From positions 22,628,005 to 22,692,004 of the forward strand of contig OZ020585.1 in the NCBI GenBank assembly GCA_963971535.1: 64,000 nucleotides of DNA, in the 5' to 3' direction. A program made the position numbers and the translations under genes. Source of the stretch: Notolepis coatsorum. Its lineage: Eukaryota > Chordata > Actinopteri > Aulopiformes > Paralepididae. This document shows, piece after piece, positions 44,450-55,468 of the stretch. Numbering within the stretch: position 1 is the first letter of the stretch; the number at the start of each line of letters is the position of its first letter. Below the pieces are notes generated by a model. It was not told where the DNA came from and ran no database searches. It worked only from the letters and a program-made list of their open reading frames with translations.

Positions 44450-45483
44450 AGTGTGTCCTTTTTGTGAATATCGTTTTAAAAACAACAACCGTTTTCAACG
44501 CGACACCTACTCACACGGGGAAGAGTCCAACGATGAGAGAGACGGAGAAAACAAACCACAAGAAAAAGAGAGGCTGAGCAAAAAGAGAATACTTGGTCTG
44601 TCATAGAAGTAACCATTGATTTCTGTGACCCTGACACCTTTAGGTACCTAGATTGACCTTTAAAAGAAGAAAATGTGTGAATGTGAGAAATAGCGTCTCA
44701 ACACCTCTCTCTGGTGAGATGTGTCTGTGTGTCCCCAGAGACGGTCCCTTTTGTGACTGCAACCTGGAGCCTGACTAGACCTGATAAAACATGTATTGGG
44801 AGCCTGCTGAGAGGTGACCTTGAGATGGATACTCCTGACTCAGGGCCCCCGCTGGACTCCACTGTGACTTGCATTAACATAACTTTTTTTAATGCCACGG
44901 AACGTTGAGCTGTTGATAGAACTCTGTCACGCACGTTCTAGGACCCCCAGGGTTTTGAATTTAGAGTCATCTTCAAGTCCAGGGAAGAAGCAAGGAAGGC
45001 ATGCTTCTACCGCTGCTGGCTGCAACCTTCAAAAGAAAATAGGTGATTGATACTGCTTTGATACTGTGTATTATGTAGGTTAATGTGTGTGTGTGGTGTT
45101 GAACTATATTTTATATTATATATTTTATTGAACTATATTTTACACATATTTTGTTTAAAATTCACAATACGTTTACTTGGAAGAAGCCTATTGTATGTGA
45201 TTTGTCACAAACTCTTTTTTCCCCCCAGTTAACTCAAATTGCACTTCCATCAGTGTTTAGCTTTTTTGGCGATATTGGAAGCATTTGTTAGCATGATGCT
45301 AAGCATGCTAGTGAAATGAGGGGCGGGAAGCATTCTAAATTCGGTTGCTAAGCGACATTCAGCCCGCCCCCTATTGGCTTCAACACTAGCATGTGGAGTA
45401 TGATGGTACATTCTTATATAAAAAAAATGGTGCAGGTGCTTTCTGGATGGACTCATTGAGCTAATAGAGGAAATAACAACTTA
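44450..45483. other. nothing recognised
   Basis: No terminal repeats or coding families. Contains a short TG run near 45082 and GCTAGC-rich sequence near 45290. Confidence 0.4.
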
Positions 45484-46412
45484 AATTGACAAAAAACACC
45501 ATGTACTGGGGATTTTCATTAACCTTCAAAAAGCTTTTGATACGATTGACCATAGTATTTTAATTAAAAAGATGGAAAGATATGGCATTAGGGGTATAGC
45601 ATTGGAATGGATTAAAAGTTACTTGAGTAATAATAGGAATCAATTTTTTCAAATGGGCAGTGCTATCTCAACAAACATGAATATTAGGTGTGGCTTACCA
45701 CACACAAGGTTCAATTCTGGGTCCAGTTTTGTTTCTTTTGTACATTAACGATATCTGTAAAGTATCTGAAACAATGAAATTTGTGCTTTTTGCAGATGAT
45801 ACAAATAACAGATTTTGAATGAAACCATAACTGAATTGGTCAAATTAAAAAAGTCATTTGACAAAAACAGATTGTCTCTAAATTTGAACAAAACAAAACG
45901 AATGATTTTTGGAAATCGTAGTTATGACACACCGATCCAAGTTACGATAGATGATACCGTTATTGAAAGAGTTCAGCAAACTTTTTTAGGAGTGATCATA
46001 AATGAAAAAAATGTGTTGGAAGCCTCACATAAGCCAGGTAAGAGCAAGAATTTCAAAGAGTGTGGGTATTATGTGGAGGTCAAGGTATTGGCTGAACCAA
46101 CAATCTTCTTTTATCTTAAAATGCTTTGGTCCTTCCATATCTGAATTATTGTGTTGAGGTGTGGGGAAATACCTATGAAACCAACCTACTTCATTTGGTT
46201 ATGCTCCAAAAAAGAGCAATCAGGATTGTAACCAATGAGAGCTATAAAGCACATACAAATTCTTTGTTTTTGAAAGTTTCAGTCCTGAAATTAAAGGACC
46301 TGGTAGATTACAAAACCGCCAATGTACCAAGTTCTTTAATAGTTGTCATACAGAAGTACAGAATACTTTCATACAAAATGCTTCTTACTGTTACGCTCCA
46401 GAGACTGTGCTA
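45484..46412 (+). pseudogene. LINE reverse transcriptase fragment (L2/Rex-type), broken
   Basis: Translations in shifting frames give NLQKAFDTIDHSILIKKMER, YGIRGIALEWIKSYLS, then the FADD catalytic box at about 45790-45802. LSLNLNKTKRMIFGN follows, and later YLNYCVEVWGNTYETNLLHL and LQKRAIRIVT. These are the conserved RT and post-RT blocks of L2/CR1/jockey-like non-LTR elements. There are several frameshifts and stops. A block at about 46015-46110 also occurs near 51885-51935, so the piece may contain a small secondary insertion. Confidence 0.8.
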
Positions 46413-46890
46413 GACAAGATAGTATCAAATAACATAATAACATAATATAGCATGAATTTAGAAGAAGAAAATGAGGTCACAGTGTTCGGTATAGACATAT
46501 GTACAATGTTCTGAGTTACCATATAATATACAATACACAATACTATGCAGTGTACTAATGTACAGTACTATCTAGTGCAAAGCAGAAATGGGATGAGGTA
46601 CAATTTTAGGTACAATTTACAGTAAGGTGTACGAGTTGTAGTGCAATCCTTCATCCATAAATATAAAGTGTGGGGAGTGGGTGCTACAGTGTGTTTGTTT
46701 AAAGTGGGTGTGTGCTATAAGTGTGGAGTGGGTGCTACAGTGTGTTTGTTTAAAGTGAGTGTGTGCGTGTGGATGTGTGTGCTATGTGCGTTTGGTGGTT
46801 GTTGTTGTGTAGTGTTCATTCATTGTTCGTTTAGTAGCCTGATGGCCTGGGGACAGAGTCATACATCACAGCCTTCCTGACAAGATACAG
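46413..46890. other. insertion inside the LINE, unclassified
   Basis: Separates the RT part from the LINE C-terminus. Contains two copies of GGAGTGGGTGCTACAGTGTG with GTTTGTTTAAAGTG, and a GCCTGATGGCCTGGGGACAG motif near 46836. Ends and TSD were not identified. Confidence 0.4.
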
Positions 46891-47990
46891 AAAATGTTCT
46901 GTGAGAGAGCGGGACTCCAAAGATATAACCTTAGAGGGAAACTCAAACTGGAACAGCAATCTTCAAGAACAACCAGGAAGGCTATGTGTATTTCTCTGTG
47001 TGGAGTTACCTTGTGGAATGATCTGGAGGAGGAGACCAAATCCAGTAAATCTAAGTATATTAAAGAGGAAGTTCAAAAAGATGGTGTTCGCAATGTATAC
47101 CAGGGAGGAAGTCCAATTTATTGTATGAGAATGATTTGAGGGGAAGGGTGACATGAGAGTATAGTCTAGTGCAGGGGTTCCCAAACTTTTCAGGCCGGGA
47201 CCCAGAAAATAAGGCGTCAAAGAGCCGCGGCCCAATGCACGTCGTCAGGCTTTTTTTCTTCTTCTTTTTTTTGTCAGGCGACCGATTTTTTAAGCCAAAT
47301 ATCACTTCAATCCTATTAAGTTAGTTCAAGTTAGTTATTCATTTATATGTGCTATTTATGAGAGGGATAACTTGTTGCAAAATAATAATGATAATAATAA
47401 TAGCCTCATTAAAATACTATTGTTGCTTCGGTTGTTTTCAGCGTTTTATGTGCATAATCTGTTATTTAGTTTGAAATGTTCGTTGAAATAAGTAGATTTT
47501 TCGTTTTTGTTTATTTATTAAGTTAATATAAAACCATATAGTCACATTTTAGAATACAATAGAATAGAATTTTAGAATACAACTAGAAACACTGTCCTGG
47601 CCTGCTTCTAAGTTCAGTGGCCTGACAATTTTTTTTTCTTTCTTTTTTTTGGAAATCATCTCGCGGCCCTCCCGTGGCTGCTCGCGGCCCACCTTTGGGT
47701 CGCGACCCCGACTTTGGGAACCACTGGTCTAGTGTGTGTGATTGTGTTGTGTGTAGTTGAAGTATTTGCAAATTGTATTGTATCATATGTTGTGTATTGG
47801 AAATCGTGTCGTATTGTACTTGCTGAAGTATATATAATCTTGCAATTAGTTATTTGAAGGGGCATGGAAACGGATAAGCTTGGCTTCTTCCATCTCCTTT
47901 TCAAACAGTACATTTTCTGGCTGTTGTTGTTTGGGGGGGGGGGTTCCTCTTTTCCCATTTCATTTATTTTTTCAAATGTTGTTTTGCGTG
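46891..47990 (+). pseudogene. LINE C-terminus and 3' UTR, interrupted by a hAT MITE
   Basis: The frame at 46894-47139 has RYNLRGKLKLEQQSSRTTRK and SLCGVTLWNDLEEETKSS, the usual C-terminal end of L2/Rex-like LINE proteins. The 3' UTR, resuming after the hAT MITE, has AAACGGATAAGCTTGGCTTC and TCTCCTTTTCAAACAGTACA near 47868-47912. The element probably ends near 47990. Confidence 0.65.
47172..47726. mobile_element. hAT MITE (555 bp)
   Basis: The ends are CAGGGGTTCCCAAACTTTT and TTTGGGAACCACTG. Exact 8-bp TSD GTCTAGTG (47164-47171, 47727-47734). Internal GGCCCA..GCGGCC motifs are common in Charlie-like vertebrate hATs. It interrupts the LINE 3' UTR. No transposase. Confidence 0.9.
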
Positions 47991-48159
47991 GGTGATCAAG
48001 AAGGCCAGAGTCAGCCCACAGGAGGCAATGAGTGACTCATAGATTAGGTTTGGATAGGGTGGCGATGTTAGGGATGGGTTTTTTGTTTTGTGTGTTATGG
48101 GGTTTATTGGTTTTCTTTATTGTTTTCTTTTATTTGCCGGGTCTTGTTTATCCGGCCAG

Positions 48160-48325
48160 TTGCTGGGATGTACACTAGGTGGCGGTATGTGCATTTTTTG
48201 TGATTGCGACCCGACATTAATTCCAACGAAGAAGAAGAAGAAAATGGATTGTACAGTAGGTGGCGGTATGCGCCTTTTGTGGTCGCGATCTGCCATTAAA
48301 CCTATTGAAGAAGAAGACTAGTGCA
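48160..48325 (+). repeat. duplicated unit ending (GAA)n
   Basis: Two copies of a unit of about 70 bp: TGTACA.TAGGTGGCGGTATG ... TTGTG.T.GCGA.C.G.CATTAA ... GAAGAAGAAG (48168-48241 and 48248-48318). It looks like a short 3' retroelement module with a GAA tail that became duplicated. Confidence 0.5.
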
Positions 48326-48554
48326 AGCCATTTGTTTGTGACTATAAATGTCCCCACCTTCCATGCTCTGCTGAGGAACTTGATGTTTAAATGTATGTGT
48401 CGACTATTAGAGTAAAAAAAAAACAGGATAATAGGTGCCATTACTGATGTCAAACTGGCCCCTACAAATGTCCTAACCTAGTTGTACAGTAAATGACCAA
48501 GTAAGGCTTTGTCAATATTCCAATGTACAGTGTAAAATGTGTGTGTGTCCCCTT

Positions 48555-48595
48555 CCCAACCCCCCCCCCCCCCCCCCCCCCCACCTCCAATGTAC
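48555..48595. repeat. C-rich homopolymer and (ACCCA)n stretch
   Basis: A run of more than 20 C (48558-48582 approximately), followed by CCCACCCAACC motifs to about 48640. Spurious Pro-rich frames on both strands. Confidence 0.9.
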
Positions 48596-48765
48596 AGCCC
48601 TCACCCAACCCACCCAACCCCACCCCACCCAACCAACCTCCTCCAATGTACAGTTTCTATGCCAAATGTATATACACTCCTTTTCTGGACACTTTTGTAT
48701 CACAAACAGTACTGTATTTGCAAATCTGATATGTCATAAATGTATAGATGTAGCAGTACTGTCTA

Positions 48766-48911
48766 TCTGTATGTCATGTATGTCATATATGTTATGATGA
48801 ATTGAAATGGGGGACCCTGATGTAAACAAGACGAAAGTCTTTCTCTGGTCTGCATCCCCTTAACAATTGTATGTATTGAGCTGTACTGTACTGTACCCAT
48901 TCTGCAATCTG
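48766..48911 (+). mobile_element. LINE 3' end fragment
   Basis: Same family as 5664-5881 and the minus-strand copy near 12470-12600 (TGTAAACAAGACGAAAGTCT, CTCTGGTCTGCATCCCCTTA, CCCATTCTGCAATCTG). Its AATC tail is separated from it by the piggyBac-like MITE: the tail TTTTCAATCAATCAATCAAT resumes at about 49863. Confidence 0.7.
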
Positions 48912-48915
48912 TTAA

Positions 48916-49853
48916 CTCTTTCAGTGCCACTCACGAGATTTCTCGTGTTTTTTTATAGGTGGTTGCTAGCCACTCACGAGATTTCTCGGATTTTTTTTTT
49001 TTTTTTTTTTTTTGCGATCTGAAAAATTATTGCATCACCCGAGCCTACCCGAGTATTGCCGAGCTGCGCCGGTGATCACTGTGGAAAAAAGCGCCCCCTG
49101 TCGTCTCCCAGATGACATAAGTGATTTTGGAATGGACTCAATGAAAATGAATGGGGAAAAAAATCCGGTACTCCACATTTTCCAGTTCACTGATCCAGCC
49201 GGGGTTACTAGAGTTCATTCTGGAGCCTCAGATCTCCGCGGATCATGGAGAACCACTGTGTCGCGTTGGATCCATACACGTATCGATTTTTTCAAATGGT
49301 GATCAGGAATTGGAATATACCAGTTGGATACCATCTGATGTCAGGTAAGGACTCTATGTTATCAGTGGTAGGATAATCAGAGTAATTTTGATGAAGTTAT
49401 AAGCTGTTTTGTGAAATCTCTTCTTTCGTTTTCACTGTAAAAGTCAGAGAGGAAATCAACAAGGCGATTGTCCGTGCGCGGCCGTAATGTGCGTGCGTGC
49501 ACGTATAATATTGATCATCTAGCGTTTATTTGAAAACGATTCATAAAAAGGCAGACGAATATCAACGTTGTGGAATATTCCACTAAAAGACGATTTTCAT
49601 AGAATGCTCCAGAATGAGTTGTTTTTTATATCAAAACGGGGGCTTTTCTAACTGCTCTGAAACGGCAACGACGCGATAAAAAAACAATCTGCCTTCACAG
49701 CACTGTCTGGAACATAGTCTTTGATAATGCGATGGGCAGATTAGACACATAGCCATAATTTAAAACATAGATTAGGCGATATTAACGTTAACATTGGCGC
49801 GGATGGTGGCATTCAAGCGGTAAAATGGAAAACCAGGCATGGCATTTAAAGAG
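48916..49853. mobile_element. piggyBac-like MITE, 938 bp, copy 2
   Basis: TTAA on both sides (48912-48915, 49854-49857). Same length and nearly the same sequence as 13730-14667; visible differences are single bases (for example TTCAAATGG versus TTCGAATGG near 49292). It sits in the junction between a LINE 3' end and its AATC tail. Confidence 0.85.
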
Positions 49854-49857
49854 TTAA

Positions 49858-50046
49858 TAAACTTTTCAATCAATCAATCAATCAATCAAATAAAAGTGAT
49901 ACAAGATACTCCTCTGATTTGTGGAAACATTGGAATCGATGCCTTTATGTATTTTAATCTATGTTGTTGGCCTTGTTTCTTTTGTTATTGTATTTTTGTT
50001 GTTTTGTTATGTGTAATATGGACCTTGAGTCTGAAATAAAGTCTTC
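49858..50046 (+). mobile_element. LINE tail, then an L1-like 3' end
   Basis: An AATC tail at 49863-49888 completes the LINE fragment at 48766. It is followed by TATGGACCTTGAGTCTGAAA and AATAAAG at about 50034, which look like the 3' end of another non-LTR element with a poly(A) signal. Confidence 0.45.
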
Positions 50047-50049
50047 ATC

Positions 50050-50270
50050 ATAGCTTGCTAGTGTTGGGATGGTAGGCCATGTGTAGCTTACATAGCTTGC
50101 TAGTGTTGGGATGGTAGGCCATATGTAGCTTACATAGCTTGCTAGTGTTGTGATGGCCGGCCATCTGTAGCTTACATAGCTTGCTAGTGTTGGGATGGTA
50201 GGCCATCTGTAGCTTACATAGCTTGCTAGTGTTGGGGTGGTCGGCCATCTGTAGCTTACATAGCTTGCAT
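50050..50270. repeat. 42-bp minisatellite (5 copies)
   Basis: Five copies of AGCTTGCTAGTGTTGGGATG plus GTAGGCCATCTGTAGCTTAC AT, with few substitutions. It produces periodic frames on the minus strand that are not genes. Confidence 0.9.
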
Positions 50271-50497
50271 ACAACTTTGTCTTGAAGTTCAAAATTCTGG
50301 TCTACTGACCAAAACCAGTATTTCTAAATGGGGCTTTTTTTAGATTGTTCAGAGTTGCAAATAACTCTTGTGATTTCTCCTGTCAAGTCATGCAGCACAT
50401 TCAGCACAACAACCCCCACGAAAGGTTGAGAGGAAGACAGTTGGTAGTTGCTGCTTTCAACCACAATCGAATATTAATTTTCACAATCAAATGTTTT
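50271..50497. other. nothing recognised
   Basis: Unique-looking sequence between the minisatellite and the LINE endonuclease fragment. Confidence 0.4.
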
Positions 50498-50917
50498 TTA
50501 TAATTTTTGTTTTGAATATTCAGGGAGATCTAGCATCGCTCTAGTGAGTGAAGCGTAGAAGTTAGCGTCATAAACATTAGGGGCATAAACCGCTACCAAA
50601 GCAATTTTCCTGTTAAAGTAATCTATCTTGGCAATAGTTACTCGACCATCTGCATCAGACCACACGTCAAACAATTTAATATTCAACTTCCGTTTCACTA
50701 CTATAGCTATACCACAGGATTTGTTGTCAAAGGAGTAGTAGCTTATGTTTTGATATACATTATCCGCCAGCTTTACATTGTCAGCCAATAAAAGATGCGT
50801 TTCACTTAAAATAGCCACATCAACCTGTTGTCTTTTCATCCATGTTAAAACGCTTGTGCGTTTATGTTGAACATTAAGACCCCCAGTATTCCAAATCAAG
50901 ATATTTAAATTAGCCAT
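50498..50917 (-). pseudogene. L1-like LINE ORF2 endonuclease fragment
   Basis: 139 residues from ATG at 50917: LNILIWNTGGLNVQHKR, VDVAILSETHLL (the catalytic Glu motif of the apurinic-like endonuclease), GIAIVVKRKL, and IALVAVYAPNVYDANFYASL. This is the first half of the endonuclease domain that nicks target DNA. It stops before the later Asp/His motifs, and no RT follows on this strand. Truncated relic. Confidence 0.85.
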
Positions 50918-51424
50918 AGTCTAAACAGTATGTTGCAGTATGCCTGAGTGTAATTCGTCTGCATTTCATAATAGATATATATCCAACTGTTAAGGTCCTG
51001 TTGAGATCCGAGCTTGAGCATAAAAACAAACATATAAAACAAAAAAAACATATAATCCCCTATTCCCACCCCCCTCCCACCCTTTAAAATACTTAACCAG
51101 TATCCCCATATCGAGCATATCAACCATAACCACCCTATGCAAATTGCCATAGGGTATAAACCTCTCAAATCTACCATAAGTAGATTATTCTCTCAGTGGC
51201 TGCTTTTTTTTAATAAAAAAAATTAAAAAAAAAGATATAAAATGCCTCAAAAAGTAGAGTACATTCACTTAAACCTTATATGAACATGGCTAAGTTTAAA
51301 CAAGAAGAAGAAAGAGTAAAAAGAAAAAAGCCTAGAATAGGAATTATTGCAAAAGAAAGGGGTGGGGGGTGGTTATAATACGTGTGCTGGGCGATGTTCA
51401 GCTGTGAAGTCTGTTGTTTCCTAT
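50918..51424. other. upstream of the LINE endonuclease, nothing else recognised
   Basis: It may be ORF1-ORF2 spacer of the LINE on the minus strand; no ORF1 protein is visible here. Confidence 0.35.
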
Positions 51425-51720
51425 GATTCATAGAGTAGAGGTTACAAAATATTCCAGAATTGTCATAGTGTAACTAGATCTCCGTGCCAGAAGAGGCGCT
51501 GTACAACAGTTTGTCTTATTTTTATTTTTTTTATCGACTAGTAGGTCAACAGCATATGTGCCTAGCCGTGGATAGGAGGGACTTGTTGAGGCAATGTCAA
51601 TATTTTTTTTTTTTACATATTGTGAAAGTACAGATTCATACCTTAAAAATAAGCCATCACTTGAACATTTTGGTGGGATACTTTTCAAGCTACATCCTAT
51701 GAATCATGGTGATATCAGTA
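51425..51720. repeat. dispersed repeat, relative of 54115-54260
   Basis: Shares ACA.AATATTCCAG, GCCAGAAGAGGCGCTGTACA and ACAGTTTGTCT with the segment at 54115-54260 (diverged). The ends CCTATGATTCATAG (51420) and CCTATGAATCATGG (51696) form a short inverted pair. Class unknown. Confidence 0.4.
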
Positions 51721-51884
51721 AACGCATTCAGAGATGAATGGCCTTCGAACTTTGTGGAGAGGTTCACACCTATGAGTTAATCAACTACAACCCTACCCAG
51801 AATGCATTGTATTCCATGGCCCCCCTCTCTCTATGGGGTTAACACCTTGCGTCAAGCTCTTTTGTTATGTTTATTTGTTGGAAG

Positions 51885-52240
51885 CCTCACATAAGCCATG
51901 TAATGTTGGGGGTCAAGGTATTGGCTGAAGGAAAGGCTACATCAAAATAAAATGGGGGACCCTGATGAAGTTTCAAGATTTTATTATCATTTAAAATAAC
52001 ACGAGACAATTTGATTAATTTGAGTTGAATTGTGGGACAAATCAAAAGACACAAATAGTGTATTAATCCAAAAGGATTTTTGGTCTATAAATACTATCTA
52101 CTATAATGTACTATACTATGCTACTATACTCTACTTTACTATAATGTACTATATTAGTTTTAATAAAATGGGGGACCCTGATAATAAACAAGACAAATCA
52201 AGTTTCAAGATTTTATTATCGTTTAAAATAACACGAGAAA
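51885..52240 (+). repeat. duplicated AAAATGGGGGACCCTGAT modules
   Basis: AAAATGGGGGACCCTGAT followed by AAGTTTCAAGATTTTATTAT and TTTAAAATAACACGAGA occurs at 51948-52013 and, with small changes, at 52167-52239. The first string is the LINE 3' module also seen at 5775, 12570 (reverse) and 48808. GGAAGCCTCACATAAGCCA at 51881 links to the LINE piece at 46019. Confidence 0.5.
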
Positions 52241-52300
52241 AATAAGCATGATAAAAATAGACATGCTAAAGTCAATGTTCTGATGGCCTCTCCAGAGTGA

Positions 52301-53270
52301 TCACCGTGGTCTTTTTGAACCGCTGCTGGATACTTTGGCTGGTGCTGGGCATGTGATGTCTTGGGCTTCTTCATCACAGAACTCTCTGATCTTGTGGAAC
52401 AGATAGTGTTGTCTTGCAGAGTCCAGTCCCGGTGGTGGCAGCACAGGAAGTCCATCTATAGGCGGCAGGACATGGACGTCACGGAGCAGCTGGAATCTGG
52501 TTTCAGCTCCATCAATAGACATCTTTGCCACAACCACACCAGGTTCCTTGGAATCAAAGCTGCAATAATAAAGTGAAACGTTAGTACAGGGCACATAACA
52601 ATATCAATGCATTTGTATCATTTGCCAATGACATTCTTTGCACTAAAGTGTGAATAATTAATTACAGTAAATACACAACACACAGTGACCACACTCACCT
52701 AAAGTGCTGGTACTGCTTGATCTGTGGCAGTGGCTTGAAGTAAGGCCCCAGATGTTCCTGCCAGTTGTAGGACTGCACAATTACAGTGCCATCTTCCTTT
52801 CCCACTAGCTGTGGTATGTTGACTCCAGCCACTGAGCTGTCCCTTACGACTGCTGCAATCTCATCAAGAGTGTTCACCTCGGTCTTTCTGAAACGCTGCT
52901 TGAGAAGCCCAAAGAAACAGTCCGGGGAAAACTTTGTGTGGCCTACAATCAGCAGGTGGAGATTGACACGATGGTGAAGACCATGTAGCGCTCGCCACGC
53001 TAAGTACCACAACATGTACTTGTTCTTGTTTTGGCCACTGCAGTTGTCACAGTGAAGGTCAACATCTGTCTCCCCAAGACCATGGTCTTTTAAGAAGTTG
53101 TGCAGGTAGCTTATGACGGCGTTGCTACCTTTGCTGGACTCCATCCCCTCATCCACCAAATAGTTGACTTGCCGTGGAATCGCCTCACAGCAAACACCGA
53201 ATATGCTGCACTTGCGTGGAGCCAAGAAGTACATGGGCCCTGGCTGAAGTGGGTCTGATGGATAGTGCAC
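52301..53270 (-). CDS. DUF7869-like protein, two 3' exons
   Basis: Exon 53270-52699 begins at an acceptor (TTATTGCAG) and ends at a donor (TTTAG|GTGAGTG). The next exon, 52559-52301, begins after TTATTATTGCAG and ends in a stop; the intron is 139 bp, phase 2, and the spliced frame is open. Key motifs: LHCDNCSGQNKNKYMLWYL, LLIVGHTKFSPDCFFGLLKQ, then a basic SGSKRPR end. This fits the C-terminal half of the DUF7869 family found in many copies in fish and invertebrates, of RNase H-like, probably transposon-derived origin; no biochemical role is known to me. No upstream exon was found, so the copy is partial here. Confidence 0.65.
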
Positions 53271-53289
53271 CTGCAATAAATTAATAAGG

Positions 53290-54114
53290 ATTTTAGAAAG
53301 AAAAAATTAATTTACTTCTTATGCCATTAGGTTGCAATAAGATAGCAGTGTAACTTAAAGTCAATGTTCAATGTTCAGATTCAGCGTCATCAAATCCGTG
53401 CTGAATTGCCAGCGCGCGTTTGTCTTCAGCAGCAAAGTTTACATCAGGGTCCCTCCTATAAGTGAAAACAACAACAACCTCTCTCGCTCCGATGAAAAGC
53501 ATTGGTATCACTCCGTTTCCTTATTAAATTAATTTACTTCTTATGCCATTAGGTTGCAATAAATGCACTCTAACGAAATTCATTTGCTCATAAAATTCTA
53601 AATGTGTTTTAATGGTGTTTAATTAAGTTTAAAACACGCGTTTTATGACGGCGGCCGGCCTCTTTTTTTTAATCTTTTTTTAATCTGTGTGTGCGTTTGT
53701 CACAAGTTACGTTGCTTATAACTTATAACTTATAACATTAAGATAGTGTATTAACATTGTGTCTGTGTGTGTTTCAACACCTCGATAAGTACCTGTACTT
53801 AATACCCGGACAGGCCGCACCCAGGCCGTACCCAGCTGTAGTTAGAGAGAAAATACTTGTCGAACTATATAACAATAATTAGTTTACCTCATTTACAAGT
53901 TGTATTTAAGTTTGCAAATAAGGGCAAATAAGGGAACACATTAATGACAGTTCAAAGATGTAAAAAAAAACAAGATTTCGATTTTTTGGATTTTCTGAAG
54001 AGCAAGAAATTTTTTCACTTCCCGACACTTCTCTCTGGCCGAATCAAATCGGGTTTGGCCGTGTCGGGGCACATATGAACCAGATGATGACATATGGCGT
54101 ATGTGTGGTTAGCA
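53290..54114. other. upstream of DUF7869-like exons, nothing coding recognised
   Basis: TTAATTTACTTCTTATGCCA and TTAGGTTGCAATAA occur at 53307-53340 and again at 53526-53560, a local duplication. No convincing upstream exon was found. A TGGCCG..TCGGG motif pair near 54035-54070 was not interpretable. Confidence 0.4.
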
Positions 54115-54260
54115 GAATGTATCTAGAGGTCACAGAACATTCCGGCTTAGTAAAAGTGCAATTAGACCATTGTGTCAGGAGAGGGCGCTGTGCAACAGTT
54201 TCTCTGACATTTTAGCATCTTCTCTGTGTAGTTCCAATTTTAGTATATGTCTAGCCGGAG
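54115..54260. repeat. dispersed repeat, relative of 51425-51720
   Basis: CACAGAACATTCCGGCTTAG, CAGGAGAGGGCGCTGTGCAA, CAGTTTCTCTGAC correspond to the strings at 51440-51520. The right end could not be placed. Confidence 0.4.
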
Positions 54261-54393
54261 TTTCTAGTATGTCCACAACAAGTGAATGGTAGATTATGAG
54301 GCTGGTGGTGGACACCACTATATTCCGAGTGAGTGGCTGGTGGAACGTGTCTGAAACGTTAATGGATCTTGAAGTCCAATAAAAATATGTACA

Positions 54394-54911
54394 TGTAGCC
54401 GGTTCAACATAGAACCTGCCACGACTTCGACCGTGCCTTGAGTGGGAGTCGAACCCCGGGCGTCCGCACGGGGGGAAGCAACTAGGGGTGGGACAATACA
54501 TCGATCCAGATCGATATATCGATCTATTATCAATAATCAAATAGGATCGATGCAACGTAAAAAGATCGATTCATATTGCGATACTCTTATTTTGAAAATC
54601 CCCGCGAGTCATATCCGCCGGCGCCCAGTATTGTGAAACTCCGTGTAGACATTACAGCAGTTTTTGCGTCTGCTGTAAAGCACTACAAAGCGTCTATTTT
54701 GCGAGCCGATATAAGTCTGTGCAGTTTTTTCCCCGCAACGGGTCAAATGCATATAACAGGCGTTGCATCGTCGCCATTCCTTTATGCCAACGTCGCGTTA
54801 AATATCTAAATGAACGTCGCGTTGGCTGCTAAAAGCTAAGCAGCTAACCGTGAGAGAGAACAGGAGAGTGGAGAGGGGACTTGGAAGGAGGACGGGTGGG
54901 GGCTGTGGGGG

Positions 54912-54942
<31 letters not shown>

Positions 54943-55417
54943 CTGTGTGTGTGTTAAAGCTCAATATATAAAAACAAAAGTGAACAGGAGGTCTATTTGT
55001 ATTAAAAACAATAGATTGTTTTTCATTTAAATGTCTGGAAGAGCTCAAAAATAAATACATCAATTGATATTTCCGTAGCCTTTTTTTAGTTGATCTAAAT
55101 GTGACTGATTGTGTTAAATGGGCACATAATATCGCCTCATATCGATCGCAGGCACCTGAATTGAATCGTATCGTATCGTATCGTGGCAGACTTTGTGATA
55201 TCGGCAAATATCGTATCGTTGTCTAAAGAATCGATATCGTATCGTGATGAAACTGGTGATTCCCACCCCTAGAAGCAACACAAACCGCTGCGCCAAGAGA
55301 GGAATTCCTCTCTAAGCGCTGAGCTTGAATGCCTCTGGGGAGTGAGTTTTACTTCCATGCACCGCTACCGAGCCAGCCACATCTCTGGTCACACTATCGC
55401 GGTGCATATCCGTTACA
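54394..55417 (-). repeat. 3' LTR of the miniature element, split by a hAT MITE
   Basis: About 227 bp once the 789-bp hAT element and one 8-bp TSD copy are removed. It differs from the 5' LTR at about four positions plus a small indel near the inner end. Its B box is the exact consensus GGTTCGACTCC (minus, 54445-54455). Its A box (TGGCGCAGCGGTTTG, minus, 55281-55295) is on the other side of the hAT insertion, so the two boxes are now about 830 bp apart. Confidence 0.9.
54483..55271. mobile_element. hAT MITE (789 bp) in the LTR
   Basis: The ends are TAGGGGTGGGAC and TTCCCACCCCTA. Exact 8-bp TSD GAAGCAAC (54475-54482, 55272-55279). The intact 5' LTR at 55545-55560 gives the empty site (GGGGGAAGCAACACAAAC). 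Subterminal CGATA/ATCGTATCG clusters on both sides and a (GT)n run at 54914-54955. No transposase. Confidence 0.95.
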
Positions 55418-55468
55418 CTCACCCCCCCTAAACTCACACCACCCAAGGCATCCGGGTCATGGCACCAC

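Noticed and set aside
49954..50292. Periodic minus-strand frame (SYVSYRWPTIPTLA units)
   Set aside because: Translation of a 42-bp minisatellite.
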